Shown one piece after another: positions 26,243 through 35,808 of a stretch of DNA of 64,000 bases. This stretch comes from Phycisphaerae bacterium (GTDB lineage: Bacteria; Planctomycetota; Phycisphaerae; UBA1845): contig JAGFJJ010000014.1 of the NCBI GenBank assembly GCA_024102815.1, forward strand, positions 124,001 through 188,000, given 5' to 3'. The translations under genes were made by a program, and so were the position numbers. Positions within the stretch are counted from its first letter, which is position 1, and every line of letters begins with the position of its first letter. Below the pieces are notes generated by a model that saw nothing but the letters and a program-made list of their open reading frames with translations, searched no databases and had not been told where the DNA came from.

Positions 26243-28422
26243 TTGTCGTCCTCGAACTCAAGCAAAACCACAGCCTGCGCCGGCAATTGAAATCGGGCGC
26301 CCACCCTTTCACGCTTTATCGGATGGCGTTCGGCGGTGTTCAGCCTCAGGTTCCAGCGTCCCTCTCTCCCCACATCGGGAAGCGCCACATCATGCCCGCT
26401 GGATTCGGCATTGTAGTACACAACGATCGTCTGTCGGCCCGCGCCGGATACCGCGCCATCCGCCGCATCAATCTTGTCCTCTCCGATCATCGTATGAATG
26501 AGCATTCCGATCAACCCGCGCTTCTCGTCATGCCAGTCATCGTGATTCATTTCCGTACCGTCAGTGCGGAGCCAGGTGACATCGTTGCGTTCATTCCCGG
26601 CGACCGGTTTTCCTTCATAAAAATGACAGGATCGTAAGGCTGGAAACTCCTGACGCAACGCAAGCAAGCCTCGTGAAAAATCCAGCAACGCCTGGCCGCG
26701 GGCGCCCGGCGTCCAGTGTACCCAGGAGATCTCGTTGTCCTGACAGTACGCGTTGTTGTTCCCGTTCTGCGATCGGCCCAACTCGTCACCGGCGGTGAGC
26801 ATCGGGACCCCGCGCGAAAACGCCAGCGTCGCCAGCATGGCCCGCTTGATCTGCTCGCGCACGCGGACAACGTCCGCATCCTCTGTGGGACCTTCAACGC
26901 CCCAGTTGGATGAATGGTTATCGTTGTTCCCGTCGCGATTTTCCTCACCGTTGGCCTCGTTGTGCTTCCGCTCGTAGCTCACCACGTCATCCAGCGTGAA
27001 GCCGTCGTGTGCGGTAATGAAATTGATGCTGGTGCACGCGCCTCGATCTGAACCGAACAGATCGCTGCTGGCGCACAACCGCTTCCCGAATTCCGCAAGC
27101 ATCCCCCCATCGCCGCGCCAGAATCGACGCACCGCGTCGCGATAGCGGTCGTTCCACTCCGACCAGCCCGGCGGAAAGCGTCCGACCTGGTAGCCTTCGA
27201 CCCCCACGTCCCAGGCCTCGGCGATCAGCTTGACCCGCGCCAGCACCGGATCCTGCGCCGCCGCCGCCAGGAACGAGCCGTCCGGTTCGAACCCGGCCGG
27301 ACCTCGTGCCAGCACGGTTGCCAGATCAAACCGGAACCCGTCCACGTGCATCTGTTCCACCCAGTACCGCAGGCTGTCCATGACCAGTTGGAGCACCCGC
27401 GGGTGGCGCACGTTCAGACTGTTTCCACATCCGGTGAAGTCCGCGCAGAATCGCGGCTGGAGCGGTTCGTGATGGTAATAGACCGCGTTGTCGATCCCCC
27501 GCAGCGACAGCGTCGGACCAAGCTGATTGGACTCGGCCGTGTGATTGAAAACCACGTCGAGGATCACCTCGATCCCGGCTCGATGCAGGGCCTTGACCAT
27601 CCCCTTGAACTGAAGGACCGGATCGCCCATTCCTTCAGCGGCATACCGCGAGGCCGGCGCGGAGAATGCGATGGGGTTGTACCCCCAGTAATTCACCAGT
27701 CCCCGTTCCACCAGCGCCCGCTCGTCGATGGTATAGTGAACAGGGAGCAATTCCACGGCCGTCACTCCGAGCCGCTGAAGGTGCTCAACGATCACCGGAC
27801 TGCCCAACGCCAGGTACGTACCGCGTAGCTCCGGTGGAACGCCGGGGTGAAGCGCCGTCAGACCCTTGACGTGGCACTCATAGATCACTGTCCGGTCCCA
27901 GGGCACGCCCGGCGCGGCGTCACCCGACCAGTCGAAATGGTCGTCCACAACCACGCTGCGCGGAACGAAACCGGCACTGTCGCTGCTGCCCGGAAGCAGA
28001 TCTGCGTCTTCGGCGCCCGGCTGGTATCCATAGACTGCGTCGTCCCACGAAAACCCGCCGGCCAGCGATTTGGCGTAGGGATCGACCAACAGCTTGGAAG
28101 GGTTGAATCGATGGCCGTTGAGGGGGTCGTAAGGACCATGCACCCGGTAGCCGTAGCGCTGCCCGGCTTTGATGCCTTCCACGAACGCATGCCAAACTCC
28201 CGCCTGTGGGCCGAAAAGGCGAACTCGCCCCGTTTCGCGGAATCCCCCGCCCGCGGCATCCTCGAACAAACAAAGCTCGACCGCAGTGGCGTGAAAAGAA
28301 AACAGGGCAAATTGGACCCCGTCGGGGCAGAGGGTTGCGCCCAACGGATACGGGCGCCCGGGCCGGACATGGACGCCTGCTCTGGAACTCACCGTGTTCA
28401 ATTGTGTGGCGGCAGAAGGCAT
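26239..28422 (-). CDS. glgX: Glycogen debranching enzyme GlgX
   Basis: A 727-residue GH13 isoamylase-type enzyme that removes alpha-1,6 branches, usually after phosphorylase has shortened the outer chains. The N-terminal CBM48 module begins [17 protein letters not shown]. Catalytic motifs are [15 protein letters not shown] (nucleophile), LIAEAWDVG (acid) and [15 protein letters not shown]. The ATG at 28422 was chosen; an in-frame TTG at 28479 would add 19 residues of no family similarity. Neither has a clear ribosome site. It leads the minus-strand operon and is divergent from the phosphorylase gene. Confidence 0.93.
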   Translation of the reverse strand: MPSAATQLNTVSSRAGVHVRPGRPYPLGATLCPDGVQFALFSFHATAVELCLFEDAAGGGFRETGRVRLFGPQAGVWHAFVEGIKAGQRYGYRVHGPYDPLNGHRFNPSKLLVDPYAKSLAGGFSWDDAVYGYQPGAEDADLLPGSSDSAGFVPRSVVVDDHFDWSGDAAPGVPWDRTVIYECHVKGLTALHPGVPPELRGTYLALGSPVIVEHLQRLGVTAVELLPVHYTIDERALVERGLVNYWGYNPIAFSAPASRYAAEGMGDPVLQFKGMVKALHRAGIEVILDVVFNHTAESNQLGPTLSLRGIDNAVYYHHEPLQPRFCADFTGCGNSLNVRHPRVLQLVMDSLRYWVEQMHVDGFRFDLATVLARGPAGFEPDGSFLAAAAQDPVLARVKLIAEAWDVGVEGYQVGRFPPGWSEWNDRYRDAVRRFWRGDGGMLAEFGKRLCASSDLFGSDRGACTSINFITAHDGFTLDDVVSYERKHNEANGEENRDGNNDNHSSNWGVEGPTEDADVVRVREQIKRAMLATLAFSRGVPMLTAGDELGRSQNGNNNAYCQDNEISWVHWTPGARGQALLDFSRGLLALRQEFPALRSCHFYEGKPVAGNERNDVTWLRTDGTEMNHDDWHDEKRGLIGMLIHTMIGEDKIDAADGAVSGAGRQTIVVYYNAESSGHDVALPDVGREGRWNLRLNTAERHPIKRERVGARFQLPAQAVVLLEFEDDK

Positions 28423-28842
28423 AAGCACCGTGGAGGAAGACGAAAAGGACACTGGCCTCGCAGCGCCTGGGTACGACAAATCCGCATCGAAGTGTGCCCG
28501 ACGAGCGCGAATTGCTCAAGGAGCGCCTGAAACGGGACCTCAGGTGGACCCGCGTCCCGGCATCACCCAGGAAGCGGCACTTCGCCCCAAGTACTTGCCC
28601 CCGGGATTCCCCTTGACCATACTTCCAAATCGTTCGTCGGGAGAGGATCGAGCGCGCGCCCCTCGGCTTCTTTGAAAACGAGGGCCCACCATGACGCCCG
28701 CCCGCCGGGATTTGGAGCAACGTAGCGTATGGCCCGAATCATCGAGCCAGGCTGTTCCGTATTCGGACAGATGAATGGTGCGCTCGATTGCAGCCCTTAG
28801 AAACCCGATAAATGCGAAAACGTCGTCCCGAGGCAGAATGAA
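28423..28842. other. Shared divergent control region of glgX and the phosphorylase gene
   Basis: About 420 bases with no supported gene. It must carry promoters in both directions. A loose TTGCAG (28788) and GATAAAT (28807) pair precedes the phosphorylase gene with a short spacer. No operator repeat was recognised. Confidence 0.4.
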
Positions 28843-30537
28843 ATGACCGAAAAGCGGCGGATAGCGTATTTTTCCATGGAAGTCGGTATTTCCGCGGAAA
28901 TGCCCACCTACAGCGGTGGCTTGGGGGTGCTGGCAGGCGACACCATTCGGGCTGCCGCCGACCTGAGTGTACCCATGGTCGCCGTAACCTTAGTTCACAG
29001 CAAAGGTTACTGTCGACAGAAGATCGACGCAGAAGGCAACCAGACGGAAGAGCCTATCAACTGGGTCGTGGAGGACTTCCTGGAAAGGACCCCGGCCAAG
29101 GTCAAAGTCCAGCTCGAAGGGGCGGACGTCACAGTCGGCGCGTGGGTTCGGAACGTGATCGGGCACGGCGGTTTTCGCATTCCCGTGCTCTTTCTCGACA
29201 CCGATTTTCCCGAAAACAGCGACGCGCACCGCGGCTTGACCTTCCACCTCTACGGGGGCGATCAACGCTACCGCTTGTGCCAGGAGGTCATCCTGGGCGT
29301 GGGCGGGGTCCGTATGCTCCGGGCCTTGGGCTATACCAACATTGACCGCTTTCACATGAACGAGGGGCACGCGTCGCTCCTTGCCTGCGAGCTGCTCCAG
29401 GAGCGCGTATCCAAGGGGCCCGACGGCAAGTTCACTGACGACGACGTCGAGGCGGTGCGGCGCCATTGCGTGTTCACCACGCACACGCCCGTTCCCGCAG
29501 GTCACGACCAGTTCCCGGCCGATGTCGTGAATCGCGTCCTCGAACCGACCAATACCGAACTTCTGAAGAGCTTGGGTTGCCTGGACGGCAAGCTCAACAT
29601 GACCTACCTCGCCCTGCACCTTTCGCACTACGTCAACGGCGTGGCCAAGCGGCATGGTGAGGTCTCGCGCGAAATGTTCCAATCCAGCCAGATTGACTCC
29701 ATTACCAACGGCGTGCATGCCCGAACCTGGGCTTCGCCACCGTTTCAGGAGTTGTTTGACTCCCATATTGCGGCCTGGCGCGAAGACAGCTACAGCTTGC
29801 GCAACGCCCTGATGATCCCCAATCACGAAGTCTGGGAAGCACACATGCGTGCCAAGCGCATGCTGCTTCAGCACGTCAACATGGTCAGTGACGTGGGCAT
29901 GGATCCGGACGTCTTCACCATCGGTTTTGCCCGCCGCGCGGCGACCTACAAGCGCGTCGACCTGTTCTTCCATGACGCCAGCCGGCTTCGCCGCATCCAT
30001 GAATCGGCAGGTCCGTTCCAGATCATCTTCGCGGGAAAGGCCCACCCGGCCGACAGCGGCGGCAAAGACATGATCCGTCGCGTCTTCCGTTCCATGGGTC
30101 AGATGCGCGACCAGGTCAAGGCCGTCTATCTTGCCGACTACGACATCAAGCTCTGCAAACTTATGGTCGCGGGGGTGGACCTCTGGCTCAACAACCCCGA
30201 GCCGCCGCTGGAAGCATCCGGCACAAGCGGCATGAAGGCGGCGCTCAACGGCGTACCTTCTCTGAGCGTTCTGGACGGCTGGTGGGTCGAGGGGTGGATT
30301 GAGGGCACGACGGGCTGGTCCATCGGCCAGAACGGCAGCGACCTCGACGATCGCTCTGACTACAGCAAGGATTCCTCCATGCTCTACGACAAGCTGGAGT
30401 ACGTCATCATTCCCCAGTTCTACCAGAACCGCGACCGGTTCATCCGTGTCATGCGGCACTGTATCGCGCTAAACGGCTCCTTCTTCAATACGCAGCGGAT
30501 GATGCACCAGTACGTGCTCAAGGCCTATTTCTCCTGA
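28843..30537 (+). CDS. glgP: Alpha-glucan phosphorylase, short GT35 type
   Basis: The 564-residue enzyme releases glucose-1-phosphate from alpha-1,4-glucan. The N-terminus IAYFSMEVGISAEMPTYSGG and the FHMNEGHASLLACELL motif are typical of the 'more phosphorylases' branch (TIGR02094-like, Thermotoga AgpA). EASGTSGMKAALNG contains the lysine that holds pyridoxal phosphate, and GWWVEGWIEG follows. It is shorter than classical phosphorylases (about 800) and than many branch members (700-850); the N-terminal domain lacks the extra leading segment. No frameshift is visible. GAGG lies 9-10 bases before the ATG. It sits opposite glgX-glgB-malQ and completes the degradation side of the cluster. Confidence 0.9.
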   Translation: MTEKRRIAYFSMEVGISAEMPTYSGGLGVLAGDTIRAAADLSVPMVAVTLVHSKGYCRQKIDAEGNQTEEPINWVVEDFLERTPAKVKVQLEGADVTVGAWVRNVIGHGGFRIPVLFLDTDFPENSDAHRGLTFHLYGGDQRYRLCQEVILGVGGVRMLRALGYTNIDRFHMNEGHASLLACELLQERVSKGPDGKFTDDDVEAVRRHCVFTTHTPVPAGHDQFPADVVNRVLEPTNTELLKSLGCLDGKLNMTYLALHLSHYVNGVAKRHGEVSREMFQSSQIDSITNGVHARTWASPPFQELFDSHIAAWREDSYSLRNALMIPNHEVWEAHMRAKRMLLQHVNMVSDVGMDPDVFTIGFARRAATYKRVDLFFHDASRLRRIHESAGPFQIIFAGKAHPADSGGKDMIRRVFRSMGQMRDQVKAVYLADYDIKLCKLMVAGVDLWLNNPEPPLEASGTSGMKAALNGVPSLSVLDGWWVEGWIEGTTGWSIGQNGSDLDDRSDYSKDSSMLYDKLEYVIIPQFYQNRDRFIRVMRHCIALNGSFFNTQRMMHQYVLKAYFS

Positions 30538-30653
30538 TGCCGCTGGCGGGCGGGGCCGGACCCCGTAAGATGCAGCATGGAATGGATTCACGCGGCGGCT
30601 GAATTCGCGCCGCGCGGAACGCAGCTCGACCCGCACGATGGCAAGTCGCTCCC

Positions 30654-31541
30654 ATGAGTACCGGAAGTGCCGACGAGTTCCTGGTGCAAGAGATTCAGGC
30701 CGGCGACCAGAGCGCCTGGCGGCAGCTCATCGAGCGCTTTCAGGGGCGCCTCCTCGCGTTCGCCCGGGCGCGCACCAGGAGCCTTGCTGATGCCGACGAT
30801 CTGGTCCAAGAGACCTTCGTCGGGTTTCTCCAGTCGCTTGCTCATTACGACCCCAGCCGTTCGCTCGAAACCTACCTATTCACCATTCTTCGATACAAGC
30901 TATATGACTCGCTGCGGCAGCGCAAAGCGACGGTGTTCAACGAGCCGGAGCAGGCGTCCGGTTTTTGGGATGCCGTACTCCCCCCTACCGGTGAGACTCC
31001 CAGCGGCGCGGCCGTGCAGGCCGAAGCCACGGACCGCTCCCAGCGACTCCTCGCCGACCTCCTCCGCCGCCTGATCCACGAGTTACGCGATCGGCAGGCG
31101 TTCACCGATCTTCAAGTAATCGAGTTGATCTTCTTCGGCGGCTGGCGGAATCTCGAAGTTGCCGAGCTGCTGGAGATGGATCAGAAGGCGGTTGCCGGTG
31201 TCAAGTTCCGGGCGATCCAGAAGCTGCAACGATTCCTGGATGACGTCGAAGCGGAAGCCGAGGCGGCGCTGGATGAAGCGGCCATGGATGTCACCGTAGC
31301 CAAGGTTTGGCGTGAGCATCGACTGACATGCCTGAAGCGGAGCACACTCGGTTCCTATCTGCTCGGCGTCCTTGAGGAACCCTGGAAGTCTTACACGCAG
31401 TTTCACCTGGATGTCGTGGGCTGTGAGCTTTGCGTCGCCAACCTCCAGGACCTCGAAAGCGAACAGGAGCAGGAATCCGCCCCTTCCGCGGAGAAGTTCT
31501 TCCACTCCAGCATCGGATTTCTGAGGCAGACGAGAGCTTGA
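30654..31541 (+). CDS. ECF sigma factor with planctomycete-type C-terminal extension
   Basis: A 295-residue sigma-70 family factor. Region 2 covers about residues 22-90 (ADADDLVQETFVGFLQSL and LFTILRYKLYDSLRQR). Region 4 covers about 140-195 and includes WRNLEVAELLEMDQKAVAGV as the helix-turn-helix. Unlike classical ECF factors (about 190 residues) it has about 90 further residues. These contain LTCLKRSTLGSYLLGVLEEP and VVGCELCVANLQDLE, an extension I associate with planctomycete ECFs. The C...C..C cysteines may bind metal or sense a signal. No anti-sigma gene is adjacent. Regulon and trigger are unknown. The nearest upstream gene is the phosphorylase, 115 bases away. Confidence 0.85.
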   Translation: MSTGSADEFLVQEIQAGDQSAWRQLIERFQGRLLAFARARTRSLADADDLVQETFVGFLQSLAHYDPSRSLETYLFTILRYKLYDSLRQRKATVFNEPEQASGFWDAVLPPTGETPSGAAVQAEATDRSQRLLADLLRRLIHELRDRQAFTDLQVIELIFFGGWRNLEVAELLEMDQKAVAGVKFRAIQKLQRFLDDVEAEAEAALDEAAMDVTVAKVWREHRLTCLKRSTLGSYLLGVLEEPWKSYTQFHLDVVGCELCVANLQDLESEQEQESAPSAEKFFHSSIGFLRQTRA

Positions 31542-31545
31542 GGAG

Positions 31546-31610
31546 AGGCAATAGGCAATAGGCAATAGGCAATAGGCAATAGGCAATAGGCAATAGGCAA
31601 TAGGCAATAG
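31546..31610. repeat. Tandem heptamer repeat, nine copies of AGGCAAT
   Basis: Nine perfect units of AGGCAAT (31546-31608) plus two further bases, beginning four bases after the ECF sigma stop. It resembles the short tandemly repeated repetitive (STRR) heptamers known from cyanobacteria. A degenerate copy lies at 62280-62300. Read on the minus strand it encodes an IAYCLLP array, which should not be taken for a protein. Confidence 0.97.
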
Positions 31611-31631
31611 AGAAGAGGGATCGGCTGAGGC

Positions 31632-32042
31632 ATGCGAAGAACCTTAATCAGCCGTCGCGTGGTTTTTGACGAAACGGTCGAGGTGTCCTTCGATCCCCGG
31701 CAGGACCCACTCGAGATGCTGCGGCGTGCGTTCCTTGCCCCATTCGATCGCGCCGCCCATGCGGTGCAGGTCCTCGGCTACGAACAGGACGACGCAGTTA
31801 TTGAGCGGCATTTACTGTGTCAGGCGACGGGTGGCATGGTGCCGAGTGAACCGAACTCGGAGGCAGCCCCTGTGAGAACGACGGTGGAGGTGCCGGCCGA
31901 GGGGCTGAGTGATGCAGGTTCATTCAACGCGGCACTGAAGCAGTCACTCAACGTCCGCGGACACGAAGCGGAGTTCGATGAAGTGCGAATCGTCGCCTTG
32001 CGTGTCGTGGCCGTTTTGGAACGATGGGGTTCTGGCAGCTGA
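31632..32042 (+). CDS. Hypothetical protein, 136 residues
   Basis: Not recognised. The sequence is of mixed composition with regular hydrophobic spacing and codon use like its neighbours. It begins RRTLISRRVVFDETVEV and ends in a strand-rich EFDEVRIVALRVVAVLERWG. There is no signal peptide, membrane span or cysteine motif (one Cys). GAGGGA lies about 12 bases before the ATG, a loose spacing. It follows the heptamer repeat and may be transcribed with the ECF sigma gene. Probably real, but a shadow cannot be fully excluded. Confidence 0.5.
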   Translation: MRRTLISRRVVFDETVEVSFDPRQDPLEMLRRAFLAPFDRAAHAVQVLGYEQDDAVIERHLLCQATGGMVPSEPNSEAAPVRTTVEVPAEGLSDAGSFNAALKQSLNVRGHEAEFDEVRIVALRVVAVLERWGSGS

Positions 32043-32129
32043 AGATTCCGTACCGGATATGAACACGCCCTCTGAACGACCCAAGGTGTGCCAGTTGCTT
32101 GATGCCCCTAAACCGCCCTCCTCCTCGAG

Positions 32130-33548
32130 CTACCGCTTGAAGACCGTCTTTCCCTGGTAGGCGTATTTGCTCAGGCGGTTGTTAACATAGAGGGACTCAA
32201 GGATGAATTCCGCGGCGGCGGCGAGCATCTGCGGTTCCTCGAAGGGAAGTTCGAGCGACAGGCAGAGTTTCACGGATGACTTTTTCAGTGCAGGCAGGGA
32301 GTCTATCACCTCGATGAGTTGGGAAGTGGAAATCTCGTCACCGATCTCGAAGGATACCGATCGGTCGGAGAACGCGTCGACGACGCCTTCCAATTGATCC
32401 AGTTCCCCGTGGTTATCAAAGACCTCCTTCACGGCCTCGCCGATAATGGAGGTAATAAGCTTGTCTTCGGCACGCTCGTCTTCCGCCAGCATGAGCTCGA
32501 GCTTCCCACGGCAACCAGCCACGAGATGGTGCAGGTCGCTGATGCGCGGAACGACGCTCGTCTCCCCGAATCGGATACAGCGGCGCTCGGCATTGGAGAC
32601 GAGTAGCTCGGCGTTGCAAATAGAGGCCCGTACGCTCACACCTGACTGCTGGTTGACGTGCGGGCTCTTCCGGGCGATGCGGGCGATTTCCTCGATGATT
32701 TCGTGCATGAACGGCGGCACGATGATCTGGCGCCCGTCGCCGTCGCGTTCCAGCCAGGCATTCTGCCGGGTGATTTGCACGGCCTCGGAGACACGCACCG
32801 GATAGTGCGTGCGGACTACCGAGCCGATGCGATCCTTGAGCGGCGTAACAATCCGGCCCCGGTTGGTGTAGTCCTCCGGATTGGCGGAAAATGCCATGAA
32901 GATATCCAGTGACAAGCGAATCGGAAATCCGCGAATCTGAATATCCCGCTCCTCCAGCGCATTAAACAGGCTCACCTGGATACGCGGCGCGAGGTCGGGA
33001 AGTTCGTTTATGGCAAAAATACCGCGGTTCGTGCGCGGAACCAGCCCGTAATGAATAACGCCCTCGTCGGTCAGGTGCCGTCCTTCGGCGTGCTTGACGA
33101 GGTCGATCTCGCCGATCAGGTCGGCGACGGTCACGTCCGGGGTGGCCAGTTTCTCGTGGTACCGATCGTTGCGATAAACCCAGCGAATGGAGGCGGCGTC
33201 GCCAGCCTCCGCAATAATCCGCCGGCCGGGAGCGAACACAGGATCGAGCGGATTGTCCGGAAGATCGCTCCCGGCGAGGACGGGCGTCCACTCATCGAGG
33301 AGCAGCGGAAGCATGCGGATCATGCGTGTCTTCGCCTGTCCGCGAAGCCCGAGGAAAAGAATATCGTGTCGGGCAAGCAGTGCGTTGGCGACCTGTGGTA
33401 TGACGGTGTCATCGAAGCCCACGATGCCCGGGAAGATCGGTTCGCCGTGACGCAGGCGGGCAATGAGGTTGTCGCGCAGTTCGTCCTTGATGGGCCGGTA
33501 GGTCCAACCCGAGGCGCGTAGCTCCCCAACGGTACGAGACTGATTCAT
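32130..33548 (-). CDS. AAA+ ATPase, MoxR/ChlI-like
   Basis: A 472-residue ATPase. Walker A is GLRGQAKTRM (the MoxR-type GxxGxAKT). The Walker B region reads GIFAINELPDLAPRIQ, with NE where DE is usual. The sensor-1/arginine-finger area reads FSANPEDYTNRGRIVTPLKDRIGS. This NEL-P-D-L form belongs to a recognisable subgroup related to magnesium-chelatase ChlI and MoxR. The start ATG was set at 33548, where the conserved N-terminal region begins; the frame further upstream is not conserved-looking. MoxR ATPases usually act with VWA proteins on metal insertion or protein folding. No VWA gene lies adjacent, so the partner is unknown. It is divergent from sppA. Confidence 0.82.
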   Translation of the reverse strand: MNQSRTVGELRASGWTYRPIKDELRDNLIARLRHGEPIFPGIVGFDDTVIPQVANALLARHDILFLGLRGQAKTRMIRMLPLLLDEWTPVLAGSDLPDNPLDPVFAPGRRIIAEAGDAASIRWVYRNDRYHEKLATPDVTVADLIGEIDLVKHAEGRHLTDEGVIHYGLVPRTNRGIFAINELPDLAPRIQVSLFNALEERDIQIRGFPIRLSLDIFMAFSANPEDYTNRGRIVTPLKDRIGSVVRTHYPVRVSEAVQITRQNAWLERDGDGRQIIVPPFMHEIIEEIARIARKSPHVNQQSGVSVRASICNAELLVSNAERRCIRFGETSVVPRISDLHHLVAGCRGKLELMLAEDERAEDKLITSIIGEAVKEVFDNHGELDQLEGVVDAFSDRSVSFEIGDEISTSQLIEVIDSLPALKKSSVKLCLSLELPFEEPQMLAAAAEFILESLYVNNRLSKYAYQGKTVFKR

Positions 33549-33877
33549 GGAAACGTTCACGGAATAGACCCCGAAATACGGTTGAAAGAGTGCGGTCGGA
33601 TGGTAGCGCCCGCACTCTGGAGCGTCAAACGAAAATCGACAGATCGCCGGCATCGCAAGAGGGGACAAGAGGGTTGTCTCGTGCTGTACGGACTTGTGCG
33701 AGGCACGTTGAGGACCGTTCCCAATCCGATACGAAGTTGGTACGTTGAAATCTTCGAACAGCAGTTGCGGCAGCGCGCCGCCGACACATCATGGACGTCG
33801 CGTCGACACTGATCACGAGCGGGGTGAGCCACGGCTTGTCGCTGCGGCATTACCCGAGCCATCCTGAGAGGACGATC
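33549..33877. other. Divergent region between the AAA+ gene and sppA
   Basis: About 330 bases. It encodes nothing supported and contains no clear promoter pair. A TTGAGG (33708) with TACGAA (33730) is the best weak candidate towards sppA. Confidence 0.35.
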
Positions 33878-35734
33878 ATGAACACGTACATTCGATCCTG
33901 GACCCTGGGGACGCTGTGCCTGCTGATACTCGGCGGGCAGGCGTCGGCACAGTTCGAGGCGCTTCGAAAATTCACGCAGCGTCAGGCGCCGAGCAAGGAG
34001 ATCGCCCTGTTCCGCCTGGAGGGAGACATGGTGGAGACCCCCTCTGCGCTTCCGCCGTTGTTTGGCGAGAAACCCCCGATGTCGCTCAAGGCGGTCGTAG
34101 CCGGGCTGAAGGAAGCACGGATCAATCCCAACGTCGTCGCTGCGGTGATTGAGCTTCAGGGCGCGCAACTTGGTGCGGGGCAGATCGCCGAATTGCACGA
34201 CGCCATGCGGAAGTTCCGGGCCGTGGATAAGCCTGTTTATGTCAACGCGGACGCGATGGACACGCTGAGCTACACTCTGGCTACCGGAGCCTCCCGGGTG
34301 AGCCTGGTTCCCACCGGCGACCTGTGGCTCATGGGCCTTCGGGCGGAAGCACCCTATCTGCGCGGAACGCTGGACATGCTGGGCATCTTTCCCGACTTCG
34401 AGCACATGGGAGCGTACAAGTCGGCCGCGGAGATGTTCACGCGAACGACGGCGTCACCTGAGGCTTCGGATATGCGCGACTGGCTTCTCGACAGCCTGTA
34501 TGAGGGCATCATCAACATGATCGCCGAGGGGCGAAGCATGTCGCCGGATAAGGTGCGCGAGTTGATCAACGGCGCGCCATACACGGCCGAGGAGGCGCTT
34601 GAAGCAGGACTGATCGACGCCGTGGAGCATCGCCAGGACTTTGCCAAGTATGTCGAGCGGCGGCACGGCAGCGACACGGAAATCGTGGCCTTTGGCGGAC
34701 CGGACTCCGACGAGCTCAAGATGCCGGACAGTCTCCCCGGCATGATCGATTTCTTCATGGAGATCATGAACCCGACGAAAAAGTCGCACACCGGCCCGAG
34801 CGTCGCCATCGTCTACGTCGAAGGCGCCATCATGACCGGCGAGCAGGAGCTGACGCCGTTTGGACAGTCGGCCGGCGCGTTCAGCACGACGATCCGCAAG
34901 GCGCTCGATGAAGCCCGGGAGGACTCGTCGGTCAAGGCGGTGGTGCTGCGCGTCGACTCGCCGGGCGGATCGGCCCTGGCAAGCGAAATCATCCTCGATG
35001 CCGCGACGCGCGTCGCCGCGCGGAAGCCACTGATCGTCTCCATGGGCAACGTGGCGGGCAGCGGCGGCTACTATGTGACCTGCGCGGCCAGGACGATTTT
35101 TGCCGACCCGACCACGATCACGGCATCGATCGGCGTGGTCGGTGGGAAGCTGGTCACGACCGAAGCTTGGAGGAAGATCGGCGTCACCTGGGACAACGAG
35201 CAGCGCGGGGACATGGCCGACATGATGAGTACGGCCGAGAAGTTCTCGGAGAAGGAGCGGGCGCGGTTCATCGACTACATGGAGACCGTCTACAAGACGT
35301 TCAAGGGACACGTCGTCGAGGCCCGAGGGGAGAAGCTGAAGAAGCCGATCGACGAGATTGCCGGCGGGCGCGTCTTCACCGGAAAGCAGGCCCTCGAACT
35401 GGGGCTCATCGATCGCATGGGTGGGCTCGAAGAAGCGATCAGCTTCGCGGCGGGAGAGGCGGGTATCAGTGACTATGAGACCCGCGTGATCCCCGAGCCG
35501 CCGGGCATCATGGAACTTCTCCTTGGCTCGACCGAAGAGCCCGATCTGAGTCAAATGGGGCTGGGTCGGCTGGGCGCCGCGATGCGCGGCTCGAGCCTGG
35601 AGAGCGCAATCCGAGGGCTTTCGCGCCTGGAGCCGGCACGATGGCGGTCGTTCCTGCGAGCACTCCAGCAGATCGCCCTGATCCAGGACGAGGGCGTCGT
35701 CATGATGATGCCGCAGGAGTTTGTCATTCGGTAG
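33878..35734 (+). CDS. sppA: Signal peptide peptidase SppA, long (67K) form
   Basis: A 618-residue envelope serine protease that degrades released signal peptides. An N-terminal signal or anchor (LGTLCLLILGGQASAQ) precedes two tandem S49 domains, as in E. coli SppA (also 618). The catalytic Lys sits in GAYKSAAEMF of the first domain. The catalytic Ser is in NVAGSGGYYVTC of the second, followed by GVVGGKL. The ATG at 33878 has GAGAGGA 5 bases upstream and starts the signal sequence; an ATG at 33791 would give an unusual 29-residue leader. It ends with a clear terminator. Confidence 0.92.
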   Translation: MNTYIRSWTLGTLCLLILGGQASAQFEALRKFTQRQAPSKEIALFRLEGDMVETPSALPPLFGEKPPMSLKAVVAGLKEARINPNVVAAVIELQGAQLGAGQIAELHDAMRKFRAVDKPVYVNADAMDTLSYTLATGASRVSLVPTGDLWLMGLRAEAPYLRGTLDMLGIFPDFEHMGAYKSAAEMFTRTTASPEASDMRDWLLDSLYEGIINMIAEGRSMSPDKVRELINGAPYTAEEALEAGLIDAVEHRQDFAKYVERRHGSDTEIVAFGGPDSDELKMPDSLPGMIDFFMEIMNPTKKSHTGPSVAIVYVEGAIMTGEQELTPFGQSAGAFSTTIRKALDEAREDSSVKAVVLRVDSPGGSALASEIILDAATRVAARKPLIVSMGNVAGSGGYYVTCAARTIFADPTTITASIGVVGGKLVTTEAWRKIGVTWDNEQRGDMADMMSTAEKFSEKERARFIDYMETVYKTFKGHVVEARGEKLKKPIDEIAGGRVFTGKQALELGLIDRMGGLEEAISFAAGEAGISDYETRVIPEPPGIMELLLGSTEEPDLSQMGLGRLGAAMRGSSLESAIRGLSRLEPARWRSFLRALQQIALIQDEGVVMMMPQEFVIR

Positions 35735-35761
35735 AACCGCTCCCCCCTGCCAGGATGGTTC

Positions 35762-35808
35762 GCGTCCTCCCGCCCGCAGTGACGCCGTGGGTGGGAGGAC
35801 GCTTTCTT
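35762..35808 (+). terminator. Rho-independent terminator after sppA
   Basis: A 14-bp stem: 35762-35775 (GCGTCCTCCCGCCC) pairs with 35789-35802, with one G-U, a 13-base loop and TTTCTT after it. The poly-T is short, but the stem is long and GC-rich. Confidence 0.75.

Noticed and set aside
31083-31607. Minus-strand open frame of 174 residues starting with repeated IAYCLLP units
   Set aside because: It is a translation of the heptamer repeat and the reverse strand of the ECF sigma gene; there is no family similarity or ribosome site.
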